DNA from: Polyangia bacterium
Lineage (GTDB): Bacteria; Myxococcota_A; Polyangia; Nannocystales; Nannocystaceae
Length of the DNA stretch: 64,000 bases
Reading direction: 5' to 3'
Assembly: GCA_030424595.1 (NCBI GenBank)
Contig: JAUHWG010000035.1
Location: forward strand, 1 to 64,000
Under the pieces are notes generated by a model. The model was not told where the DNA came from, did not search any database, and saw nothing but the letters and a program-made list of their open reading frames with translations. Position 1 is the first letter of the stretch; each line of letters starts with the position of its first letter. This document shows, piece after piece, positions 40,647-46,170 of the stretch. A program made the translations under genes and the position numbers.

Positions 40647-42404
40647 TTACCCGGGAGGGCGACGGCGAGCGAAAAGCGCCGCGAAATTCGGCGCTATCGT
40701 CACGGTCGGTCTTGCGGTGGTCGTCGGCGCCCTGCCTGTGAAGCCGAGAGAGATCGGGTGAGCGCCGATACCCGCCTTCCCCTTCATCTCGGCGTGGAAC
40801 GACTGCTCCCCCTTTCCATACATCTGGAACAACCACTCCCTGTTGTCCTTCTCGTGATCGCCTACCGAGTAATTCTCTAGCGTGACGTAGTCGTCGCCGT
40901 CCTTCATCACCACCCCTGCGAAGTGGTAGTTCCACATCGTCCTCGTCGACGGGAGCCGAAGGGCGTCGACATCCTCATTGACGCGATCTCGCTCGAGGGG
41001 ATCGTTGTAGATCGTGATGCCGTCTCCGACCTCGGGCGAGAGCTCTTCGTTGAGCGCGAAGCGCTCGCTGAAGTGTGGCAAGAGGGTGTTGAACGCGGGG
41101 TTCGATGTGAGCGCCGCATAGGCGCGGATCAGGCCGTTGAGCGCGGTGGCGCTCTCTTCAACCGCGTATTCCCCGAAGTCTCTGAGGAACGCCGCGGCCT
41201 GAGGGCGGTTGACCGAGTCGGGCAGACTCTCGGGCGCGCGGAGGGCCTCGAAAAACTCTCCAAAGGTCGTGTAGAGGAGCTTGTAGTAGGCGCGACTCGG
41301 CGAGTTTCCGCTGAGGCCGACGAGCCCTCCCGCTTGGAAGAGATACTTCGCCTGGGTGTTCGTGTAAGGGGTCAGAGGAGTGTGATCCGCGCGGAAGTAG
41401 GGCGCCGTCAGGTCCGCGCGGCCAGTCTCGCTGTCATCGACCCCCATCACCGTCTGCGCGGTCATGAAGCAGTCGGCGTGGGTTATGTATCCCCCCTCCT
41501 CGGCGTTCTTCTTCTTGAGCCGTGAGCGAGCATGTCTCGGGTCCACCTCCTTCGCATCGTGCCACTTCGGCTTGACCTGGTGAATCATGCTCCCGCGGCC
41601 GTTCTCGACCTTGAGCGACGTCGTCGCCAGGCGGACATAGGAGCCGCGCCTGGACAGCGACTCGTTGGCCTCCTGGATCTTCTCCTCTGTGGCCCACAAG
41701 TGCTGGTTGTTCATGACCATGCACGAGTCGCCGTCCGAGAAGCGTCCGAAGTCCCCGATCCGTCGATAGCATTGCACGGGGGGGGCGCCGCCCTGCGTGC
41801 CCCGAGGCGCCGAGGAGGCTTGCGGAGCGCCATCCCGCTCGCCGCGGCCTGTCCGAGTGCCGAGGGACGAGAGCGACGCTCCGGCGCGGGCGGCCCTCTC
41901 TCCCATGACGTCCGCTTCGCGCTCCAGCCCCTGTTCACCGTTGATCTCCAGGCCCTTCGCCTGCAGTGTTGGCCGGACCCTTCCCTGCTTTTGTTGAACC
42001 ACGTGCCATGACTCATGCGGCAAGTGGCGCTCCTGACCTGGGCCGAGGTGAATGTCACGTCCTTGTGCACAGGCGAGCGCCCCCAGCTGGGCGGGTCGGG
42101 TCGAGTTGTAGTGAACGCTCACGTCCCCCATCGAGAGGCCTGACAGGGACTCGAGTCCGCTCCGGAGCGAGCTCGGCAGGCCCGAGGTCACGGTCGCGCC
42201 CGCCTCGGAGGCCGGCCTCGCCCCCCCGTCCCCTCGAAGCTGGACGGTCTCGCTGGGGTGGACGCTCGCTTGGGCCATCCTCACCATGTCGCGCTGGGAG
42301 GCTGCTTCTGGGCGGCGGTCGACAATCCCGAGGGGCTGAGCGGCTGAGGGCCGGCGAGAGGGAGGCAGACCGCGCTCTATGAATCGTCGTCTGGAGTGTT
42401 TCAT
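40647..42404 (-). CDS. DUF4157-type HEXXH protein with probable papain-like toxin domain
   Basis: The ATG at 42404 gives 585 residues; the frame further upstream runs through a dispersed repeat and is unlikely to be coding. Residues 75-190 match the DUF4157 pattern: LSGLSMGDVSVHYNS, ALACAQGRDIHLGPGQE, then LPHESWHVVQQKQG with an HEXXH motif at 130-134. DUF4157 domains are common in cargo of extracellular contractile injection systems and other exported toxins. The C-terminal half has an ADCFM segment (Cys312), MWNYHFAGVVMKDGDDYVTL (His494) and LENY (about 510), then MYGKGEQSFH. This order of Cys, His and Asn/Glu is that of papain-like hydrolases. No injection-system genes lie in the window, and no immunity gene is obvious. 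Target unknown. Confidence 0.7.
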   Translation of the reverse strand: MKHSRRRFIERGLPPSRRPSAAQPLGIVDRRPEAASQRDMVRMAQASVHPSETVQLRGDGGARPASEAGATVTSGLPSSLRSGLESLSGLSMGDVSVHYNSTRPAQLGALACAQGRDIHLGPGQERHLPHESWHVVQQKQGRVRPTLQAKGLEINGEQGLEREADVMGERAARAGASLSSLGTRTGRGERDGAPQASSAPRGTQGGAPPVQCYRRIGDFGRFSDGDSCMVMNNQHLWATEEKIQEANESLSRRGSYVRLATTSLKVENGRGSMIHQVKPKWHDAKEVDPRHARSRLKKKNAEEGGYITHADCFMTAQTVMGVDDSETGRADLTAPYFRADHTPLTPYTNTQAKYLFQAGGLVGLSGNSPSRAYYKLLYTTFGEFFEALRAPESLPDSVNRPQAAAFLRDFGEYAVEESATALNGLIRAYAALTSNPAFNTLLPHFSERFALNEELSPEVGDGITIYNDPLERDRVNEDVDALRLPSTRTMWNYHFAGVVMKDGDDYVTLENYSVGDHEKDNREWLFQMYGKGEQSFHAEMKGKAGIGAHPISLGFTGRAPTTTARPTVTIAPNFAALFARRRPPG

Positions 42405-42433
42405 GGGAAGAGGCTCGCGGACCTGGAAGGTCG

Positions 42434-42606
42434 TCTTGGCGGCCCGTGGAAGAGTCCCGTGTGCTCTCTCGCCGGAATCGCTGGCGCTCTTGGCTTCGAC
42501 GAAATACCGCTGTACCGGGCCGTACTGCACGTTTCGGCGGGGTCGAGGGGGGCGACGAGGGCTGTAGAGCGCGCGGGACTTTCGCCATGGACTGCTCGGC
42601 CGTCGA
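42434..42606 (+). repeat. Copy B of the dispersed repeat
   Basis: The closest relative of copy A (29453). Its left arm GGCCCGTGGAAGAGTCCCGT continues into GTGCTCTC, and the right arm is GAGCGCGCGGGACTTTCGCC. The shared interior includes GGCTTCGACGAAATACCGCT and GGGGGCGACGAGGGC. It sits directly upstream of the DUF4157-type gene and may contain its promoter. Confidence 0.75.
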
Positions 42607-43157
42607 GGGGGGAGTATGGGGCGCCACAGGGCGGCGTCCAATCGACCAGGCAGGTCTCTCCCATCGTTGGGAGCGATTCCGGCTGTGGTTCTCTACTGAG
42701 GACGCTCCGAGGGGACTTTGGATACGAGGGGCAGAGGGGGCAGCCGCCCAGCGCCGCTCACCGGCGCGATCATCAGCGCGATCATCGGCGCCATCATCAG
42801 CGCCTGTTCGGCCCTAGCAGCTCGTGACCGCTCGGTAGAGGAGCACGGCCAAGCCCCGATCTCGCCGAGCATCAACGCCCCCATAAAGCTCCGGACTACG
42901 ACGTCCGGGAGCGACCTTCGGCGGGCCGAGAGGGGCGACGAGGGTTGGAGAGCGCGCGGGACTTGTGCCACGGGCCGCTCGGCCAACGCTGGGCGATGCT
43001 CGTCTTCGGCCGTGATCGTGTCGAGCGTGTCGGCGGGCCCGCCGGGCGGGGGCGTGCGACATGCTCAACACCCTCCGCGTGGGAACGTGTGGCCAAAACA
43101 CAGCGCCTCTCGTCGCAAGCTGGGCGGCCATGCACATCCCAGCGAGCAGAGGAGATA
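42607..43157. other. Non-coding stretch with degraded repeat copies
   Basis: No convincing gene is present on either strand. 42,760-42,815 holds a low-complexity run of GCGATCATC/GCCATCATC. The region 42811-42986 contains repeat copy C (listed separately). The remainder up to 43,157 shows nothing recognisable. Confidence 0.5.
42811..42986 (+). repeat. Copy C of the dispersed repeat, right half conserved
   Basis: The right arm (GAGAGCGCGCGGGACTTGTG then CCACGG) and the adjacent interior (GGGCCGAGAGGGGCGACGAG) match copies A and B. The left side keeps only CTAGCAGCTCGTG at 42815 before diverging. It is probably a decayed element. Confidence 0.55.
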
Positions 43158-43361
43158 ATGTTGATAGTTCTCGAAAAAATCATTGACCGCGATCGCGATG
43201 GACGCTACACACTCCTTGGCGCCGACATTCGCGGCGTCGAGACCTGCGCCATGCGACGCTTCACGAAATACAAACCCGTGCCCACCATCGTCAAGACGAC
43301 GGCGGTCATGCGGTTTAGCGCCCAAGTCTTTATGATTATGGGCGCGACGTCCTCGTGTTGA
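43158..43361 (+). CDS. Possible small gene, unknown
   Basis: An ATG at 43158 is preceded by AGAGGAG at 3 bases and opens a frame of 67 residues (start MLIVLEKIIDRDRDGRYTLL). The local sequence is less GC-rich than its surroundings and codon use is mixed. The product is small and basic, with no membrane segment or known motif. It lies just upstream of the tRNA array. The good ribosome site is the main support; a non-coding role is equally possible. Confidence 0.35.
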   Translation: MLIVLEKIIDRDRDGRYTLLGADIRGVETCAMRRFTKYKPVPTIVKTTAVMRFSAQVFMIMGATSSC

Positions 43362-43609
43362 GCGGCTCAAGCGGACGTAGCGTCCTCGCCTAGAAGACCT
43401 GCGCGTCCTGCCAACGACGCGAGAACGTCGCCGAACACAGCATTGGCTGCGTCTCGTCGCCCCGATGGGGCGAATGGCATCGGCGCAGCGGTGGGCGACG
43501 TTGATAACCCATGGGTCATGGGGGGGGCGATGTTTCGCTCGTGGCCAATGGCCTTCAATGGCCTTCAATGGCCTTCAATGGCCACACTTTGCGCCCCGTT
43601 TGGGGTCGT
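43362..43609. other. Leader region of the tRNA array
   Basis: No gene seen. It contains a tandem 10-bp repeat (AATGGCCTTC, 43547-43584), directly followed by GCGCCCCGTTTGGGGTCGT and the first tRNA. The array's promoter must lie here or upstream, but no clear -35/-10 pair was found. Confidence 0.45.
43547..43584 (+). repeat. Tandem 10-bp repeat
   Basis: Nearly four copies of AATGGCCTTC, 26 bases upstream of the first tRNA gene. Confidence 0.9.
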
Positions 43610-43681
43610 GCTGGCGTAGCTCAATCGGCAGAGCACTTACCTCGTAAGCAAGAGACCTCGGTTCGAGCCCGGGCGCCAGCT
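43610..43681 (+). tRNA. tRNA-Thr (CGT)
   Basis: Acceptor GCTGGCG pairs with CGCCAGC. The D-arm is GCTC...GAGC, and the anticodon loop CTCGTAA puts CGT at 43643-43645. The T-arm is CTCGG-TTCGAGC-CCGGG. One A-C mismatch lies in the anticodon stem. No CCA is encoded. First of six tRNA genes in a row. Confidence 0.85.
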
Positions 43682-43688
43682 ACGATGA

Positions 43689-43743
43689 ACGATCTTGGAA
43701 CGATCTTGGAACGATCTTGGAACGATCTTGGAACGATCTTGGA
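43689..43743 (+). repeat. Tandem 11-bp repeat, five copies
   Basis: Five exact copies of ACGATCTTGGA, starting 8 bases after the tRNA-Thr gene, in the spacer before the next tRNA. Confidence 0.92.
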
Positions 43744-43893
43744 TCCCTCTGTGAATCAGCATAGCGACGGAGCCACGAAGAGCTCGCCACCGGCAGCCTC
43801 GCGGGGGAGGTGCTTCCGCAGGGAGGGCGCGAGCGCCGGGTTGGAGGGGGGTGGGGCAAGTTTGGGCGGTAGTCCCGAAGAGAGAATACACAG

Positions 43894-43967
43894 CGGCCTG
43901 TAGCTCAGGGGTAAGACGCGCTCGTCTGATAAGCGAGAGGTCGGAGGTTCGACTCCTCCCAGGCCGA
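43894..43967 (+). tRNA. tRNA-Ile (GAT)
   Basis: Acceptor CGGCCTG pairs with CAGGCCG. The anticodon loop CTGATAA puts GAT at 43928-43930, and the T-arm is GGAGG-TTCGACT-CCTCC. The D-arm is poor (GCTC against AGAC), and a C1-G72 first pair is unusual for isoleucine tRNA, so this may be a divergent or accessory copy. Confidence 0.78.
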
Positions 43968-43995
43968 ATGGTTCGATCGAAGAGTGTGATGTTGA

Positions 43996-44067
43996 GCCGG
44001 GGTAGCTCAGCGGTAGAGCAGGGGTCTCATATTCCCCTGGTCGGCGGTTCAAGTCCGTCTCCCGGCA
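43996..44067 (+). tRNA. tRNA-Met (CAT)
   Basis: Acceptor GCCGGGG pairs with TCCCGGC (one GU). The D-arm is GCTC...GAGC, and the anticodon loop CTCATAT puts CAT at 44028-44030. The T-arm is GGCGG-TTCAAGT-CCGTC. A U-U mismatch closes the anticodon stem. It could be elongator Met or the lysidine-modified Ile2 type; not the initiator, as the G-C triple before the loop is not in place. Confidence 0.8.
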
Positions 44068-44100
44068 ACGACGGCCCCGAACGCGGGGGGAAGGCAATAG

Positions 44101-44134
44101 GTGATGACGATGACGATGACGATGACGATGAATA
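44101..44134 (+). repeat. Hexanucleotide tandem repeat
   Basis: GATGAC repeated more than five times in the spacer between tRNA-Met and tRNA-Phe. Confidence 0.9.
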
Positions 44135-44231
44135 GGGAGAAACCCGAGGCACGGCTGGCTGTGGGCGCGCGGACGAGCGACCGTGTGTTTATGGAGCCGG
44201 CGCGCGGTGACGCGGCCGGCGCTCAAGACAC

Positions 44232-44302
44232 GCCTCGGTAGCTCAGCGGCAGAGCGTCCGGTTGAAACCCGGAGCGCGACGGTTCGAGTCCGTCCCGAGG
44301 CA
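44232..44302 (+). tRNA. tRNA-Phe (GAA)
   Basis: Acceptor GCCTCGG pairs with CCGAGGC. The anticodon stem is TCCGG/CCGGA with loop TTGAAAC, giving GAA at 44264-44266. The T-arm is GACGG-TTCGAGT-CCGTC. All stems pair well. Confidence 0.85.
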
Positions 44303-44354
44303 TCCCCCAACTAGCCGTGGAGACCCCGCGCGCCCAGAGAAGGGCGAGGAGAGG

Positions 44355-44428
44355 GGGCAGGTAGCACAGTCAGGCGGTTGCGTCCGGCTTTTACCCGGAA
44401 GACGGGGGTTCGAATCCCTCCCTGCTCA
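44355..44428 (+). tRNA. tRNA-Lys (TTT)
   Basis: Acceptor GGGCAGG pairs with CCTGCTC (one GU). The anticodon stem is TCCGG/CCGGA with loop CTTTTAC, giving TTT at 44390-44392. The T-arm is GGGGG-TTCGAAT-CCCTC. It is identical to the next tRNA except for the first anticodon base. Confidence 0.83.
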
Positions 44429-44473
44429 ACGTAGAGGACAAGAGAGCCGAGCGGACCCCGAGGGGGTCGATAT

Positions 44474-44547
44474 GGGCAGGTAGCACAGTCAGGCGGTTGC
44501 GTCCGGCTCTTACCCGGAAGACGGGGGTTCGAATCCCTCCCTGCTCA
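44474..44547 (+). tRNA. tRNA-Lys (CTT)
   Basis: Same sequence as the tRNA at 44355 except the anticodon loop CTCTTAC, giving CTT at 44509-44511. Last tRNA of the array. About 255 bases separate it from the 3' end of the convergent acyltransferase gene, with no feature seen between. Confidence 0.84.
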
Positions 44548-44802
44548 ACGTAGAGGACAAGAGAGCCGAGCGGACCCATGGTCGGGGTCAAGATCCAACG
44601 TTCCGTAGCGGTCGTGGCCATGACCGCTAGTCGGCTCAAGCGCGAGGCTGGAGGAGGTTTGCGAAGGGAAGGGGAGCGACCTCCCGCCCCTCCACGGTCG
44701 TGTCGTTGGGACCGATGTCGCCGCGTCTACGACCCTCGCGCCTGCGGTCCGCGACGTCCGGGTGTTTCGCGGCCCTGCTGTCGGAGCTGGCTGGGCCGTC
44801 GC

Positions 44803-45543
44803 CTACGGGGAGTCCGTGCGGGCGTCTCGAAGGGCTGTGGAGGCCAGCGTGCGGAGGCGGGCGACGAGCGCGTCGCGATCATCGTAGGTGAGCCCGCGGG
44901 TGTCGATCGCCGGGAGGAGGTGGACCTCGACAGGCCCCGGCTGGACCCGCCATGCGCCGAAGGGGAGGCGCTCGCGAGCTCCCCGGAGGATGACGGGGAC
45001 GATCGTCGCCTCAGCCTCGATCGCCATCACGACCGCGCCCTTCTTGTAGGGCTGGAGGGCGCCGTCCGGGCTTCGTCGGCCCTCGATCGAGATGATGTAG
45101 CTGTCGCCGCGGCGGAGGTCCGCGATCGCCCGTCGGATCGCGCGCTTGGCCTGCGCCGGCCACTGGCGGATGATCACGCGGGCGCCGAGGGGCACGCTCG
45201 ACCAGCCGAAGATCGGCATCAGCGCGTACTCTATGTTGACGATGATCCGGTAGGGCACGGGGGCGAGCCAGGGCAGGAGGAAGGTCTCCAGCAGGCTCGT
45301 CTGGTTGAGGACGATGAAGACATAGGAGCCGCGGCGGTAGCCGCCGGGGTTGTCGTCGCGGAGGCGGACGTCGAGCTCGAAGATCCGATGGGCCAGAGCG
45401 CAGGTGCCGTGGATGAGCCGCAGGGCCGTGTCGGCGTCGACGAGCCGCACCAGGGCTGCGCCGGTGAGGCCGACGGCCGTGCTCACGAGGCTCGCGGCCC
45501 AGCGAGCGGCGCTGCGCGGAGCGCTGGGGAGTGACGCGGGCAT
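44803..45543 (-). CDS. PlsC-like acyltransferase with altered active site
   Basis: The ATG at 45543 gives 246 residues; the frame upstream runs into the Y RNA genes and is not coding. The fold is that of lysophospholipid/1-acylglycerol-3-phosphate acyltransferases: a hydrophobic N-terminal helix, FIVLNQTSLLETFLLPWL in the place of motif I (normally NHTSxxD), SSVPLGARVIIRQW, and IISIEGRRSPDGALQPYKKG for motif III, then VPVILRGA. In motif I the catalytic His is Gln and the Asp is Glu, so ordinary acyl transfer is doubtful. It lies 80 bases downstream of the last Y RNA on the same strand. An inactive lipid-binding relative or a changed chemistry are both possible. Confidence 0.8.
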   Translation of the reverse strand: MPASLPSAPRSAARWAASLVSTAVGLTGAALVRLVDADTALRLIHGTCALAHRIFELDVRLRDDNPGGYRRGSYVFIVLNQTSLLETFLLPWLAPVPYRIIVNIEYALMPIFGWSSVPLGARVIIRQWPAQAKRAIRRAIADLRRGDSYIISIEGRRSPDGALQPYKKGAVVMAIEAEATIVPVILRGARERLPFGAWRVQPGPVEVHLLPAIDTRGLTYDDRDALVARLRTLASTALRDARTDSP

Positions 45544-45623
45544 GCTCCGAGGAGCATAGCCTGCGCGGCCCCGGCTGGGCCAGGGCGCCCCTCGGACGAG
45601 CGACGAGAGCCGTAGGAAAAAAT

Positions 45624-45754
45624 GATCGCGACGAGTGGTGGCGAGACGTTTTCGTGCTCTACCGATTAAGCTAGCGCCCCGCAGATGGAGCGCCCCGGAG
45701 TCGAACCGGGATCCCGTCGTCTTAAGCGATGTAGTCACGCCTGCATTCGCGATC
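45624..45754 (-). ncRNA. yrlA: Y RNA (YrlA type), copy 1
   Basis: Read on the - strand, GATCGCGA at the 5' end pairs with TCGCGATC at the 3' end (8 bp), and an inner helix GGCGTGAC/GTCTCGCC follows. Between the helices are GCGAATGC on one side and ACCACTCG on the other, matching the conserved Ro60-binding bulge of Y RNAs. The head is tRNA-like but permuted: a T-arm (CCCGG-TTCGACT-CCGGG) and GCGCTCC come first, then a 6-base loop, then GGGGCGC, TA and a D-arm. The acceptor is closed by a loop, so it cannot be charged. ATTTTTTCC directly after the 3' end is a terminator. Confidence 0.85.
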
Positions 45755-45784
45755 AAGGTCGTGGTGTCATAAATGGAGAAAGGT

Positions 45785-45912
45785 GGCTGCGACGAGGTGA
45801 TGACAAGACGTTCGTTGCTCTACCAGCTGAGCTAGCGCCCCGGAGATGGAGCGCCCCGGGCTCGAACCGGGGACCCACGGGTTAAGATGTAGTCCTGTCG
45901 GCATTCGCAGCC
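45785..45912 (-). ncRNA. yrlA: Y RNA (YrlA type), copy 2
   Basis: Same plan as copy 1 with compensating changes: outer helix GGCTGCGA/TCGCAGCC, inner helix GACAGGAC/GTCTTGTC (one GU), and bulge strands GCGAATGC and ATCACCTCG. The latter resembles animal Y RNAs (GGCUG...CGA and UCACUUGA...AGCC). The tRNA-like head has T-arm CCCGG-TTCGAGC-CCGGG, acceptor GCGCTCC/GGGGCGC closed by ATCTCC, and a good D-arm GCTC...GAGC. It is followed by ACCTTTCTCC. Confidence 0.85.
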
Positions 45913-45970
45913 GAAGATCGGCCGCCTCTTGGGCGAGGGGGGAGATTTTGCGTGGTTGTTGAGAAAAGGT

Positions 45971-46099
45971 GATCGCGACCAGGTGTCAGTGAGATGCAAA
46001 AGCGAGCGCACAACCGATATGCTTAGGCCCTTCCGGGCCTCCTGGAGTCGAACCAGGCCCTCTCGCCCCCAAGATGTAATCCCACAAGCATTCGCGATC
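45971..46099 (-). ncRNA. yrlA: Y RNA (YrlA type), copy 3
   Basis: Nearest to the Ro60 gene. The outer helix is GATCGCGA/TCGCGATC and the inner helix GTGGGAT/ATCTCAC (one GU), with bulge strands GCGAATGC and GACACCTGG. The permuted head has T-arm CCTGG-TTCGACT-CCAGG and acceptor AGGCCC/GGGCCT. A GGAA tetraloop closes the acceptor, ruling out a real tRNA end. The D-arm is GCAT...GTGC. An extra CTCGC/GCGAG pairing at the neck continues the stem. It is followed by ACCTTTTCTC. Confidence 0.85.
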
Positions 46100-46136
46100 A
46101 AAACGTGATGTGACGTGTGTGGGGGCTCGTCAGGCC

Positions 46137-46164
46137 GGGGACCGCCGCCGATTCGGCGGTCCCC
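46137..46164. other. Hairpin between Ro60 gene and Y RNAs
   Basis: GGGGACCGCCG (46137-46147) pairs perfectly with CGGCGGTCCCC (46154-46164) around a 6-base loop, 7 bases past the rsr stop. No T-run follows on the - strand, so it may be a weak terminator or a processing signal separating rsr mRNA from the Y RNAs. Confidence 0.6.
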
Positions 46165-46170
46165 ACGGGA

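Larger units (their letters stand above)
44355..44577 (+). repeat. Tandem duplication containing two tRNA-Lys genes
   Basis: A 104-bp segment (tRNA plus 30 downstream bases) at 44355-44458 recurs at 44474-44577 with a single difference, T to C at the first anticodon position. This turns TTT into CTT. It is a recent duplication in which the only change retunes codon reading. Confidence 0.92.

Noticed and set aside
40344-40741. Secreted protein on + between two minus-strand genes
   Set aside because: Plausible peptide pieces lie in two different frames with no start signal; kept only as a possible remnant in the intergenic note.
42405-42641. N-terminal extension of the DUF4157-type protein
   Set aside because: The extension is the translation of a dispersed repeat and has no ribosome site.
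43547-43743. CRISPR array near the tRNAs
   Set aside because: The units are 10-11 bp directly adjacent with no spacers, and no cas genes are present.
45624-46099. Three minus-strand tRNA genes (Lys-like and others), or permuted tRNA genes with split introns
   Set aside because: The halves are in the wrong order, the acceptor is closed by a loop (GGAA in one copy), the anticodon arm is replaced by a long stem with a Y RNA bulge, and the flanks are far too short for a group I ribozyme. Y RNAs next to the Ro60 gene explain everything.
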